From the NCBI GenBank assembly GCA_964574335.1, contig CAZNNH010000136.1, forward strand, positions 1 through 16,876: a stretch of 16,876 nt of DNA. Reading direction: 5' to 3'. The translations under genes were made by a program, and so were the position numbers. Within the stretch, counting starts at the first letter, position 1, and every line of letters starts with the position of its first letter. This DNA is from CAZNNH01 sp964574335. GTDB lineage: Bacteria > Acidobacteriota > Vicinamibacteria > Fen-336. The notes below the pieces were generated by a model. The model had not been told where the DNA came from, ran no database searches, and saw only the letters and a program-made list of their open reading frames with translations. Below are positions 1 to 7,121 of the stretch, piece by piece.

Positions 1-707
1 GTGGTGTTCGGGTCGGCATAGGTGGCATGGGCTTGCCGTCTGCCGAAGGTGGCCCGATCGTAGCGCTTGCCGCCCCGGATCTGCGAGTCGAACACGCCCA
101 GAAGCGCCGCCTGAAGGCTCTCGTGGGTCGAGACGTCCATCGCCACCCGAAAGGCGTCCGGCAGCCAGTCGAGGTCGCGCCAGGCCTCGCAGCCCAGCAC
201 CCGGCCGGGTCGCTGCTCGGCCGACAGCGAGCGCAGGGCGGCCAGCAGCCGGACGGCCACCGCCACGTGGGTGTCGTGCCGGTCGGCCAGGTTGTGGGTG
301 TAGACCACCCGGGGCCGGGTGGCCTGGAGCACGGCCAGGAGGTCCGCCGCCGGTCCCGGCTCGGCTGCGTCCCTGACCACCGCGCTCGGATGGTCGAGCA
401 GCACCACCGCGCCGTACTCGCCGACGATGGCCGCCTTCCTCTGCTCGCGGCGGCGCACCGAACGCAGCCCCTCGTCGGAGTGGTCGCGATACGGGCCGTC
501 GCGGGGCGACCGCCTTCCGTCGGTCATCACCACGCCGGCGAACCAGCGATCATCGGCACCGAAGCCGGCGAGGATGCCTTCCGTCGCCATGGTCTCGATG
601 TCGTCCGGGTGGGCCACCACCGCCAGGGCGGTGGTGCGGGCCAGCGCGGCGGCGACCTCGAGTCCATCGGGGACGAAGACCTCGGCGGTCTCGCGGGTGA
701 GCTTCAT
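1..707 (-). CDS. PIG-L family deacetylase (LmbE-like), 3' end outside window
   Basis: Zinc-dependent de-N-acetylase of the PIG-L/LmbE family, which removes acetyl groups from N-acetylglucosamine-type substrates. The visible 235 residues start at an ATG at 707 and run off the left edge with no stop. Seen directly: the family's metal motif AHPDD at residues 32-36, and the second histidine motif HNLADRHDTH at 138-147 (family pattern H-x3-D-x-H-x2-H). Asp35 would be the catalytic base and His33, Asp36 and His147 the likely metal ligands. No signal peptide or membrane segment is visible, so it is probably cytoplasmic. The start lies 8 bases after the lipoprotein stop, so it is probably the last known gene of the lipid-transport operon. 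Substrate is unknown; a sugar of an envelope glycolipid would fit the neighbours but is inference. Confidence 0.88.
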   Translation of the reverse strand, partial: MKLTRETAEVFVPDGLEVAAALARTTALAVVAHPDDIETMATEGILAGFGADDRWFAGVVMTDGRRSPRDGPYRDHSDEGLRSVRRREQRKAAIVGEYGAVVLLDHPSAVVRDAAEPGPAADLLAVLQATRPRVVYTHNLADRHDTHVAVAVRLLAALRSLSAEQRPGRVLGCEAWRDLDWLPDAFRVAMDVSTHESLQAALLGVFDSQIRGGKRYDRATFGRRQAHATYADPNT

Positions 708-715
708 CCGCCCGC

Positions 716-1414
716 TCAGCGCTGGGTTCCCGGCGCCGCCTGACCGGGCGCCGGGTCTGCGGGAAGGTGGGCCGGCTCGGGCTCCTCGGGCGGCTCAGCC
801 GGCAGCTCCCGGATGGCGGTGGCGATCTGCCGACCCAGCTCATCGACCAACTGGTTCAGGATCTCGACCGTGGCGCCGGGGTCGGCCGCCGTGCCGGCGG
901 GCAGCGGGCCACGGAAGAGGTCGACCGTCCGGCTCACCAAAGGGAGCTCGTGGTGGGCGCCAAGCAGCGCCCATCGCCCCGAGAGCCGCACCTCGCGATT
1001 CTCCTGCATCCCGAAGGCGCTCAGCTCCACAAAGACGCGGCAGAGAAGGCCGGTCCGGGCCGGCCAGGGACGCCGGACCACGCGGTGGTCCGGCAGCCGG
1101 GCCGCCAGGTCGTCGGTCAGGACCTGCTGCAGCGCCACGTCGAGGGGCTCGGCCCAGCGCACGAACTCGTCGATGGCCAGCTCGCTCGGCGACCGCCACA
1201 CCACGAGCTGAGGGCGCTCGAGGTGGCGGGGGATGCGTACGGCCAGGACGCCGACCTCACCGACGTAGGCGCCCACGGGCGCCGCCGGGGCCCGGTCCGC
1301 GATCGGGCGCAGGGCGAAGAAGCGGGCTTCCGGAGTCCGCTTCAGCGAGACGCAGCCGGCCAGGAGCAGCATCGGCCAAAGCAGGCCGAGGACAGCGACG
1401 ATTCGCCTCGTCAT
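716..1414 (-). CDS. ABC-type transport auxiliary lipoprotein (PqiC/DUF330-like)
   Basis: Predicted lipoprotein of 232 residues, of the ABC_trans_aux (PqiC-like) type found beside MCE transport systems, where it is thought to link the periplasmic MCE protein to the outer membrane. The N-terminus has two arginines, a hydrophobic stretch and the lipobox LLAGC with the lipidated Cys at residue 21. Asp is absent at +2 (Val follows), in keeping with outer-membrane sorting. The body contains family-like stretches such as ARFFALRP and FVRWAEPLDVALQQVL. The C-terminal ~25 residues are Pro/Glu/Ala-rich and look disordered. The ATG overlaps the upstream MCE-gene stop by one base (TGATG) and is preceded by GGAGGAGAG, a strong ribosome-binding site. 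Sequence similarity within this family is low, so assignment rests on lipobox, size and context together. Confidence 0.85.
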   Translation of the reverse strand: MTRRIVAVLGLLWPMLLLAGCVSLKRTPEARFFALRPIADRAPAAPVGAYVGEVGVLAVRIPRHLERPQLVVWRSPSELAIDEFVRWAEPLDVALQQVLTDDLAARLPDHRVVRRPWPARTGLLCRVFVELSAFGMQENREVRLSGRWALLGAHHELPLVSRTVDLFRGPLPAGTAADPGATVEILNQLVDELGRQIATAIRELPAEPPEEPEPAHLPADPAPGQAAPGTQR

Positions 1415-2403
1415 CACGGCCTCTCCTCCGATCGCTCCTTGCCGAGGACCAGGGCCTCGGGGTGGGTCTGGAAGTAGTCGATGAGGTTGGCGAGGCCGTT
1501 CAGGGCCCGCGACAGCTCGTCGAGGGTGCGGGTGGCGCTGACCCGAGCGTCGTCGGCGCCGTGAAGGGTTTCCTCCAGCAGCGCCAGCGACCGCTCGGCA
1601 CGGTCGAGGGCGTCGCCGGCCTCCCGCAGGGTCTGCCGGGCCTGGGCTGCGGTCGACGTGGCCTCGCCGTCGAGCCTGCCGATCAGGGTGCGCGTATCGG
1701 CCAGCGCCCGCTCGGCCTCCCCGAGGACGCTCGAGAGCTTCTGAGCCGAGCGGTCGGCGCTGTCGAAGGCGCCCCGGATCGAGCCCGACTCGAAGAGGTC
1801 CCGGGCACTGAAGATCACCCGGCGCACGTCCTCCAGCATCTCGGCCAGCGGCAGCTCGGCGAGCTTGTTCATCAGCTCCTCGGCCTTGTCGCCCAGCTTC
1901 TCCAGCGCGGTGGGGCTGGTCGGCAGCTCCGGGTAGCGGGGGTTGAGCCCGGCGAACCGGGCCGGCTCGTCGGGGAGGAAGTCGAGGTCGATGAAGCGCT
2001 GGCCGGTGAGCAGGCTGGCGCTCATCATCCGTGCCCGGATGCCCCGGCCGATCAGGGCCTCGGCGAACTCGTCGAGGGAGAGCCCCTCGAAGGGGTCTCG
2101 GAGCCCCTCGGGCACCTTCACGATGTTGCCCCGGATCTCTATCACCACCTCGACCTGGATCAGCGGATCCTGGTGGCCGGTCAAGAGAGCGGTGACCTCC
2201 ACCACCTCGCCGACCTTGATCCCCCGGAAGGTCACTGGGGCGCCCGGTCCGAGCCCGCGGACGGAGCCGGGGAAGTAGACGGAGAGGCGCGGTCGCTGCT
2301 CGAACCACCCTCCCGAGCTGAGCGCCAGCAGCGCGGCGAGCGCCAGGACGGTGGTGCCCAGCACGAAGGCGCCGACCAGGCGGGGATGGTTGCGAGCGCT
2401 CAC
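1414..2403 (-). CDS. MlaD-family MCE-domain lipid transport protein
   Basis: Periplasmic, inner-membrane-anchored substrate-binding subunit of an Mla-type lipid transporter, 329 residues. One membrane segment spans about residues 9-29. The MCE domain follows at roughly 38-130 (VYFPGSVRGLGPGAPVTFRG, then KVGEV, the hallmark of the family). Residues about 165-320 are a long Ala/Leu/Glu-rich helical, coiled-coil-like tail, as in MCE proteins that form a hexameric ring with an extended helical part. I chose the GTG at 2403 because it makes a GTGA four-base overlap with the ATPase stop, the same coupling used one gene upstream, with GGGGGCGG before it. A TTG five codons further upstream (2418) is possible but less likely. 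It acts with the flanking permease, ATPase and lipoprotein; the lipid moved and its direction cannot be read from sequence. Confidence 0.92.
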   Translation of the reverse strand: MSARNHPRLVGAFVLGTTVLALAALLALSSGGWFEQRPRLSVYFPGSVRGLGPGAPVTFRGIKVGEVVEVTALLTGHQDPLIQVEVVIEIRGNIVKVPEGLRDPFEGLSLDEFAEALIGRGIRARMMSASLLTGQRFIDLDFLPDEPARFAGLNPRYPELPTSPTALEKLGDKAEELMNKLAELPLAEMLEDVRRVIFSARDLFESGSIRGAFDSADRSAQKLSSVLGEAERALADTRTLIGRLDGEATSTAAQARQTLREAGDALDRAERSLALLEETLHGADDARVSATRTLDELSRALNGLANLIDYFQTHPEALVLGKERSEERP

Positions 2404-3155
2404 AGCCGCCCCCGGCAAAGAAAGGCCCGGACCTTGGGGTCGGCGCTCTCTGCGAGCTGCCTGGGTGTGCCGTGAGCCGTCATGGTCTTGCGCTCCCCAT
2501 CCAGGAATATCGCCTCGTCACCCAGCTCGAAGATGCTGGCAAGCTCGTGGGTCACCAGCACCACGGTGGTGCCCAGGCTGTCCCGCAGCTCCAGGATCAG
2601 GTCGTCGAGGCGCCGCGAGCTGAGCGGGTCGAGCCCCGCTGAGGGCTCGTCGAAGTAGAGGATCTCGGGATCGAGGGCCATCGCCCGGGCCAGGCCGGCG
2701 CGCTTCTTCATGCCGCCGCTGACCTCGGAAGGGTAGTGCTCCTCGAAACCGGCCAGGCCCACCAGGGCCAGCTTGAGCTGCGCCACCTCGCGGGCGTCCG
2801 GCCCGCGTATCCCTTGCTGGACGAGCGGCAGCGAGACGTTCTCCTCGAGGGTCATGGAGCTGAACAGCGCCGCGTACTGGAAGAGCACTCCGAGCCGCAT
2901 CTGCAGCCGCACTCGCTCCTGCTCACCGCCGCCCCAGAGCGGCTGGCCGGCGTAGAAGACCTCGCCCGCGGCGGGCGGGTTGAGCCCCACCATGTGCCGC
3001 ATCAGCGTGCTCTTGCCGCAGCCGCTGTCGCCCATTACCACGAAGATCTGGCCCGGCTCGACCGAGAAGGTGATCCCGTGCTGGACCACCCGATCACCAA
3101 AGGCCATGGTGAGGTCCCGGACCTCGATCTGGGCCGTGCCCACGGCGAGGCTCAC
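2400..3155 (-). CDS. ABC transporter ATP-binding protein (MlaF-type)
   Basis: Cytoplasmic ATPase that powers the Mla-type lipid transporter, 251 residues, the usual length for the family. All nucleotide-binding motifs are intact: Walker A GDSGCGKST (42-50), Q-loop Gln93 in VLFQYAALF, signature VSGGMKKRAGLARA (145-158), Walker B ILYFDE (165-170) followed by PSAGLDP, and H-loop His203 in VTHE. The signature form SGGM followed by basic residues is typical of MlaF rather than of other importers. The start is taken as the GTG at 3155, which overlaps the permease stop as GTGA; a later in-frame GTG, four codons on, is the alternative. Translational coupling to both neighbours implies fixed subunit ratios. 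Confidence 0.95.
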   Translation of the reverse strand: MSLAVGTAQIEVRDLTMAFGDRVVQHGITFSVEPGQIFVVMGDSGCGKSTLMRHMVGLNPPAAGEVFYAGQPLWGGGEQERVRLQMRLGVLFQYAALFSSMTLEENVSLPLVQQGIRGPDAREVAQLKLALVGLAGFEEHYPSEVSGGMKKRAGLARAMALDPEILYFDEPSAGLDPLSSRRLDDLILELRDSLGTTVVLVTHELASIFELGDEAIFLDGERKTMTAHGTPRQLAESADPKVRAFLCRGRL

Positions 3156-4291
3156 AGGCCCACCACGTGGAGGGCGACGGTGAACAGGGCGTCCACCACC
3201 ACCACCAGCACGATTCCCATCACCACCGCCTTGGTGGTGGCCTCGCCCACCGCCGCCGCGCTGCGCCCACAGCGGATCCCGTAGTAGCAGCCGGTGAGGG
3301 ACACCACCGCTCCGAAGGCCACCCCCTTGACCAGGCCGACCACCACATGGCGCAGTGGCAGCGCCGCCTGGGTCTGACGGAGGTACTCGGCGGCCCCCAC
3401 GTCGAGCAAGCTCACGCCGACCAGCATGCCGCCCAGGATGCCCAGCAGGTCGGCGTAGACGACCAGCGCCGGCAGCATCAGCGTGGTGGCCAGCACCCGG
3501 GGGAGCACCAGGAACTCGGTCGGCCGGAGGCCCAGGGAGCGTAGCGCGTCCACCTCCTCGTTGACCGTCATCGTGCCCAGCACGGCGGCGAAGGCGGCGC
3601 CCGAGCGTCCGGCCATCACGATGCCGGTCATCAGCGCGCCCAGCTCCCGGGTGACGCCGATGGCGACCAGGTTGGCGACGTAGAGGGTGGCGCCGAACTG
3701 CTTGAGCTGGACCGCGCCCACGAAGGCCAGCACCGACCCGATCAGCAGGCTGATCAGGGCCACGATCCCGAGGGCACCGACGCCGGCCGACTCGACGGCC
3801 CGCAGCAGGTCCTTTCCGGGGGGCCGGGCGCGGCCCCGGAGCAGGGCGAGGAGGCCGATGGCGGTCTCGCCGAGGTACTCGAGGGCGTCGCCGGCGGTCC
3901 TCCATCCGTCGAGGGCCACCCGGCCGACTCGGGCGGTCAGGGCCTCGTCCACCGCCGGCCTCTCCAGGTTCTGCCGGGGCACCGCCCGGGCCAGCCGGAG
4001 CAGCTTGAGGGCGCCTTCCGGGATCCCCACCAGCTCCACCGGCAGCCCATGGGCCTCGCCCGACGCCGCCAGCGAGTGGACGAACGTGACCAGCGCGCTG
4101 TCCCAGCGGGTGATGTCCCGGGCCTCGATGCGCAGCCGCGAGACCCCGGGCGAGGTCTCGAAGGCGTTCACCACCGCGGCGGTTGCGGGGATGCCTCGGG
4201 CGAGGGTCCAGGCGCCGTTCAGGCACACCCGAACCGTCTCGCCTTCGACAGCGATCTCCAGGCCGGGCTGGCCGAGCGTGGAGGCATCCAT
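3152..4291 (-). CDS. MlaE-family permease with N-terminal STAS domain
   Basis: Inner-membrane permease of an MCE-type lipid ABC transporter, 379 residues. Residues about 10-100 form a STAS-like domain (VCLNGAWTL, then RLRIEARDITRWDSALVTF), which in E. coli is the separate protein MlaB; here it is fused to the permease. The MlaE part covers about 125-379, with the conserved core GVTRELGALMTGIVMAGRSG (212-231) followed by GTMTVNEEVDALRSLG, the most diagnostic block of the family. Hydrophobic segments lie near 170-192, 262-296, 316-338 and 352-378. The ATG at 4291 is the only credible start; the ribosome-binding site is poor, and the promoter just upstream leaves almost no leader. This is the first gene of the five-gene operon. 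Confidence 0.94.
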   Translation of the reverse strand: MDASTLGQPGLEIAVEGETVRVCLNGAWTLARGIPATAAVVNAFETSPGVSRLRIEARDITRWDSALVTFVHSLAASGEAHGLPVELVGIPEGALKLLRLARAVPRQNLERPAVDEALTARVGRVALDGWRTAGDALEYLGETAIGLLALLRGRARPPGKDLLRAVESAGVGALGIVALISLLIGSVLAFVGAVQLKQFGATLYVANLVAIGVTRELGALMTGIVMAGRSGAAFAAVLGTMTVNEEVDALRSLGLRPTEFLVLPRVLATTLMLPALVVYADLLGILGGMLVGVSLLDVGAAEYLRQTQAALPLRHVVVGLVKGVAFGAVVSLTGCYYGIRCGRSAAAVGEATTKAVVMGIVLVVVVDALFTVALHVVGL

Positions 4292-4304
4292 CGGGGTCCG
4301 GCAC

Positions 4305-4333
4305 AGTCTATTCGGCCGGGAAGAGACGCTCAA
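4305..4333 (-). promoter_or_regulatory. Probable sigma-70-type promoter of the lipid-transport operon
   Basis: Reading the minus strand, TTGAGC (4333-4328) and TAGACT (4310-4305) are separated by exactly 17 bases, a good match to -35 and -10 boxes. The permease ATG begins 13 bases after the -10 box, so transcription would start about 6-7 bases before it. The mRNA would therefore have almost no leader, which agrees with the absence of a ribosome-binding site. It sits between the stop of the glutamate-synthase-like gene (4383) and the permease start, so the operon can be expressed independently of that gene. Confidence 0.55.
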
Positions 4334-4382
4334 CCGCAACCCCGAGGCAGGCCGAGCGCTAGCTCGATCTGGGGCCGGCGGG

Positions 4383-6023
4383 TCAGGCGCTCAGGATCTG
4401 GCGGGCCTGCTCGTCGAGGGCGTCGGTGATGAAGGTCAGGCCGGTCTCGCGCTCGGTCTCGCGGTTGGCCGCGAAGAGGTCGTGGCGGGAGATCTGGGGG
4501 AGCGAGAAACGGCGAGCCCCCGCCATCAGTTGCTGGAGGCCGGCGCTCAGCTTGTCGCACAGGGTCCAGATGGCGATGGCGCCGTAGGGAATGTTGCGCA
4601 TCTCGTCGGCTCCGACCTTCTTCTGGACGTCGAAGTAGCCGGCGAAGATCTCCTCCGCACGGAGGCCGTTCTCCATCACCGCCGGAGGCAGGCCGTCCCA
4701 GTTGCCGTGCACCAGCTCCTTGTCCTCGGGGTGCAGGGCACCCTGGATGTTGGCCCCGACGAATGCCGGGATCATCATCGCCCGCCCCATGCAGACCAGC
4801 CTGCAGAAGGGCGCACCCAGCGCCAGCGCCTTGAAGATGTGGTCCTCGCGAGCCAGGCCACCGGCGAACGAAAGATCCACCACGCGTCGTCCCCCATCGG
4901 CGAGGAGCTTGGCGTACTCCTGGGCCTTGGCGTGGAGGAAGATCGACGGGACACCCCAAGTCTGCATCATGTGCCAGGGGCTCATCCCGGTGCCGCCCCC
5001 GGAGCCGTCGATGGTGAGCAGGTCGAGCTGGTTGTCGGTGGCGTACTTGAGGGCCATCGCCAGGCCTTCCATCCCGTAGGACCCGGTCTTCAGGGTGATC
5101 CGCTGGTAGCCGAGCTTCCGCAGCCGCTCGATCTCGGCGCGGAAGCTCTCCTCGACCTCGTGGCAACCCTCGAGGTCGGTGTAGCCGAGACGGCTGTGGC
5201 GGGCGAAGGCCTTGATGGCGCCGCTCTTGAAGCCGGCTTGGACCTCGGGCAGCCGCGGGTCCGGGTCGACCAGGTAGCCGCGCTCGCGGAGGAACAGCGC
5301 GTAGTCGAGGCTGCTCACCTGGATCTCGCCGCCGATGTCCTTGGCGCCCTGGCCCCACTTCAGCTCGATGATCACCTTGTCGCCGTACTTGTCGATCACG
5401 TACTCGGCGACGCCATTTCGGGTGTCCTCCACGTTCATCTGCACGATGATCGCGCCCTGGCCGTCGAAGTAGCGGAGGAAGGTGGTGATCCGGCGATCGA
5501 GCTCCGGGGCGACCTGGATCCGGCCCTCGCGGATCACTGCCTTCTGGTCGATGCCCACCACGTTCTCGCCCACCACGATCGGGAAGCCGACCAGCGCGGC
5601 ACCGATGGCGAAGCTCTCCCAGTACTTGGCGGCAATGAAGGTCGAGCCGAGCGCTCCCGTCATCAGCGGGATCCGACACGGCGTCTGCACCTGGGTACCG
5701 AACCGGGTGGTCACGTCGACGTTGGGGAAGATGCAGTCGTCGGGGGAGTGGGACAGGCCGGGTGCTAGGCCCTCGGCGCCGTGGGTGTAGCCCTGGACTC
5801 GCAGCGAGTTGTAGCTCACGCCGACGTGCCAGGTGTTGGAGGCGCCTGCGGTGACGAAGCCGAAGTCGCGCGGGTAGAGCAGCTTTCGCCCCCGCATGCT
5901 GCCCGACCAGGTTTCGCACCGCCCCTTGCAGTCGGCCCGGCACAGGGTACACAGACCGGATTCGGCGACGTTGCCGCGGTTCACCGTTCCCAGCACGTCG
6001 TTGGTCTTGGGCCAATCCTGCAT
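4383..6023 (-). CDS. Glutamate-synthase-like FMN-binding oxidoreductase
   Basis: Soluble FMN oxidoreductase of 546 residues related to the FMN (synthase) domain of glutamate synthase. The FMN phosphate-binding loop DGSGGGTGMS is at 339-348, preceded by KTGSYGMEG and followed by SFAGGLAREDHIFKALALGA, the usual end of the barrel fold. It lacks the N-terminal glutamine amidotransferase and the C-terminal beta-helix of full glutamate synthase (about 1500 residues), so it cannot itself release ammonia from glutamine. A cysteine cluster, C-x2-C-x3-C-x3-C at 25-36, could hold an iron-sulfur cluster or zinc, whereas the three-cysteine [3Fe-4S] motif of true glutamate synthase is absent (only Cys407 and Cys411 nearby). 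The ATG at 6023 has AGAGAGGTAG before it. It follows the arginase-like gene by 59 bases and is probably co-transcribed. The exact reaction is unknown. Confidence 0.85.
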   Translation of the reverse strand: MQDWPKTNDVLGTVNRGNVAESGLCTLCRADCKGRCETWSGSMRGRKLLYPRDFGFVTAGASNTWHVGVSYNSLRVQGYTHGAEGLAPGLSHSPDDCIFPNVDVTTRFGTQVQTPCRIPLMTGALGSTFIAAKYWESFAIGAALVGFPIVVGENVVGIDQKAVIREGRIQVAPELDRRITTFLRYFDGQGAIIVQMNVEDTRNGVAEYVIDKYGDKVIIELKWGQGAKDIGGEIQVSSLDYALFLRERGYLVDPDPRLPEVQAGFKSGAIKAFARHSRLGYTDLEGCHEVEESFRAEIERLRKLGYQRITLKTGSYGMEGLAMALKYATDNQLDLLTIDGSGGGTGMSPWHMMQTWGVPSIFLHAKAQEYAKLLADGGRRVVDLSFAGGLAREDHIFKALALGAPFCRLVCMGRAMMIPAFVGANIQGALHPEDKELVHGNWDGLPPAVMENGLRAEEIFAGYFDVQKKVGADEMRNIPYGAIAIWTLCDKLSAGLQQLMAGARRFSLPQISRHDLFAANRETERETGLTFITDALDEQARQILSA

Positions 6024-6082
6024 GGTTCTACCTCTCTGGAAGGCTTTGGATGTTGAAGAACGCGCCCCTATCGACGGCGCGA

Positions 6083-6973
6083 CTAGGCGGCCGCGGTCAG
6101 CACCCCCGAGAGCAGCTCCACCACATCCCGGGCCATGTGGCCGTCGCGGTCGCGGTCGGGGTCGAACCCGGTCAAGCAGAGCGCACTCGCCTGGGGCGAA
6201 GACAAGAGCCCGCGCAGCACGCTGGAGAGCTGCTCGCGGGTCAGGCCCCGGCCGCCGGCGGGCGGGACCTGGGTCAGCATCTCGCTGGCGTCGACGATGT
6301 CCAGGTCCAGGTGGACCACGAACGGGACGTCCTCCACCAGCCGCAGGGCCTGGGCGGTCGCTTGGGCGGGGCCGGCCCGCACGATGTCGTGCGCCCCCAG
6401 GGCCAGTCCCACCCCACCCTCGACAAGGCGCCGCTCGCCAGGATCCAGGTCGCGAAAGCCGAGCAGCGCCACGCGTTGCGGCTCGACCAGCGGCGCTTCA
6501 CCGGCCGCCTCCAGCAGCTCCCGCTGGCCGTGGCCGAGGGCGAGGGCCAGGGCCATCCCCGCCACCCGCCCCGAAGGCGTCGTCTGCGGCGTGTTGAGGT
6601 CGCCGTGGGCGTCCAGAAAGACCAGGCCGACCGGCCCGCCGACGTGTCGGCGGAGCCCGCCCACGACTGCCGGCAGCAGCGAGCAGTCCCCGCCCAGCAT
6701 CAGGACGAACCCGCCGGGCAAGGCGTCGGCCACCTCGCCGACGGTAGCGCGGATCGCCTCGACCACAAGCGGGACGTTGCGGCAGGTCGGGTGCTCGGGG
6801 TCGTCGCGGAACGGGAAGACGGGGAGGTCGGCCCGGCTGGTGACCTCGAGTCCACATCGCTCCAGAGCGGGCGCCAGGCCCGCCTGCCGGATCGCGGCCG
6901 CCGAGCGCGAGGCGGCGTCGGTGAACGACCCGGCTGCCGAGGGGGCTCCAGTGATAACGATCGACTTTGACAT
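6083..6973 (-). CDS. Arginase-family (ureohydrolase-like) protein
   Basis: Cytoplasmic metal hydrolase of the arginase/agmatinase/formiminoglutamase superfamily, 296 residues, full length. The binuclear metal motifs are GGDCS (94-98), DAHGD (121-125) and HLDLDIVD (221-228), giving ligands Asp121, His123, Asp125, Asp223 and Asp225. The first motif has Cys97 where arginase has the metal-binding His (GGDHS), a variant I recall from uncharacterised members of the family. The end of the protein holds GFDPDRDRDG. The substrate cannot be assigned: arginine, agmatine, formiminoglutamate or another guanidino/amidino compound are all possible. It lies 59 bases upstream of the glutamate-synthase-like gene, which hints at a nitrogen-related role. 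The ATG at 6973 has no clear ribosome-binding site; a TATACT box ends 7 bases before it. Confidence 0.85.
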   Translation of the reverse strand: MSKSIVITGAPSAAGSFTDAASRSAAAIRQAGLAPALERCGLEVTSRADLPVFPFRDDPEHPTCRNVPLVVEAIRATVGEVADALPGGFVLMLGGDCSLLPAVVGGLRRHVGGPVGLVFLDAHGDLNTPQTTPSGRVAGMALALALGHGQRELLEAAGEAPLVEPQRVALLGFRDLDPGERRLVEGGVGLALGAHDIVRAGPAQATAQALRLVEDVPFVVHLDLDIVDASEMLTQVPPAGGRGLTREQLSSVLRGLLSSPQASALCLTGFDPDRDRDGHMARDVVELLSGVLTAAA

Positions 6974-6980
6974 GGCCGGG

Positions 6981-6986
6981 AGTATA
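6981..6986 (-). promoter_or_regulatory. Candidate -10 box for a leaderless arginase-like mRNA
   Basis: On the minus strand a TATACT hexamer lies 7 bases before the ATG of the arginase-like gene. Standard -10 to start-site spacing would place transcription initiation at, or within a base or two of, the ATG. No matching -35 hexamer is visible at 16-18 bases. The same box stands 6 bases before the plus-strand gene at 11969, which supports its being functional. Confidence 0.4.
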
Positions 6987-6996
6987 ACCCGCCTGT

Positions 6997-7121
6997 CTAG
7001 GGTGTACCTCCTTCGACAATCCGCAGCAGGATGTCGAGGTGCTTGGCGGCGCGATCGACGGGCATCAGGGGCCGGGCGCCGTCCAGCACGCAGTCGAGGA
7101 AGTGGCGGGTCAGGGCAGGCC
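6997..7121 (-). pseudogene. C-terminal remnant resembling a Gfo/Idh/MocA oxidoreductase
   Basis: The bases between the peptidase stop and the arginase-like gene translate, in one minus-strand frame ending in TAG at 6997, to about 41 residues. They include LTRHFLDCVLDGARPLMPVD followed by a helix-like stretch ending IVEGGTP. The pattern HFLDC-hydrophobic-x-x-G-x-xPL, then a helix, is what the tail of Gfo/Idh/MocA-family NAD(P)-dependent sugar oxidoreductases looks like. There is no start and no upstream domain: in this frame the bases before it belong to the peptidase gene. It is best read as the leftover end of a gene lost by deletion or by arrival of the peptidase gene. The match is short and judged by eye, so chance cannot be excluded. 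Confidence 0.4.

Noticed and set aside
319..2475. Long open frame on the plus strand opposite the lipid-transport operon
   Set aside because: Its translation is low-complexity Arg/Pro/Gly/Ala-rich sequence with no family motif. High GC removes stop codons, and the minus-strand genes fully explain the region.
4334..4382. Terminator after the glutamate-synthase-like gene
   Set aside because: A short CGAGC/GCTCG stem exists on the minus strand, but it is weak and has no T-run, so it is not called.
3687..5768. Plus-strand open frame spanning two minus-strand genes
   Set aside because: It crosses the permease and the flavoprotein genes and their promoter without any recognisable domain; it is a shadow frame.
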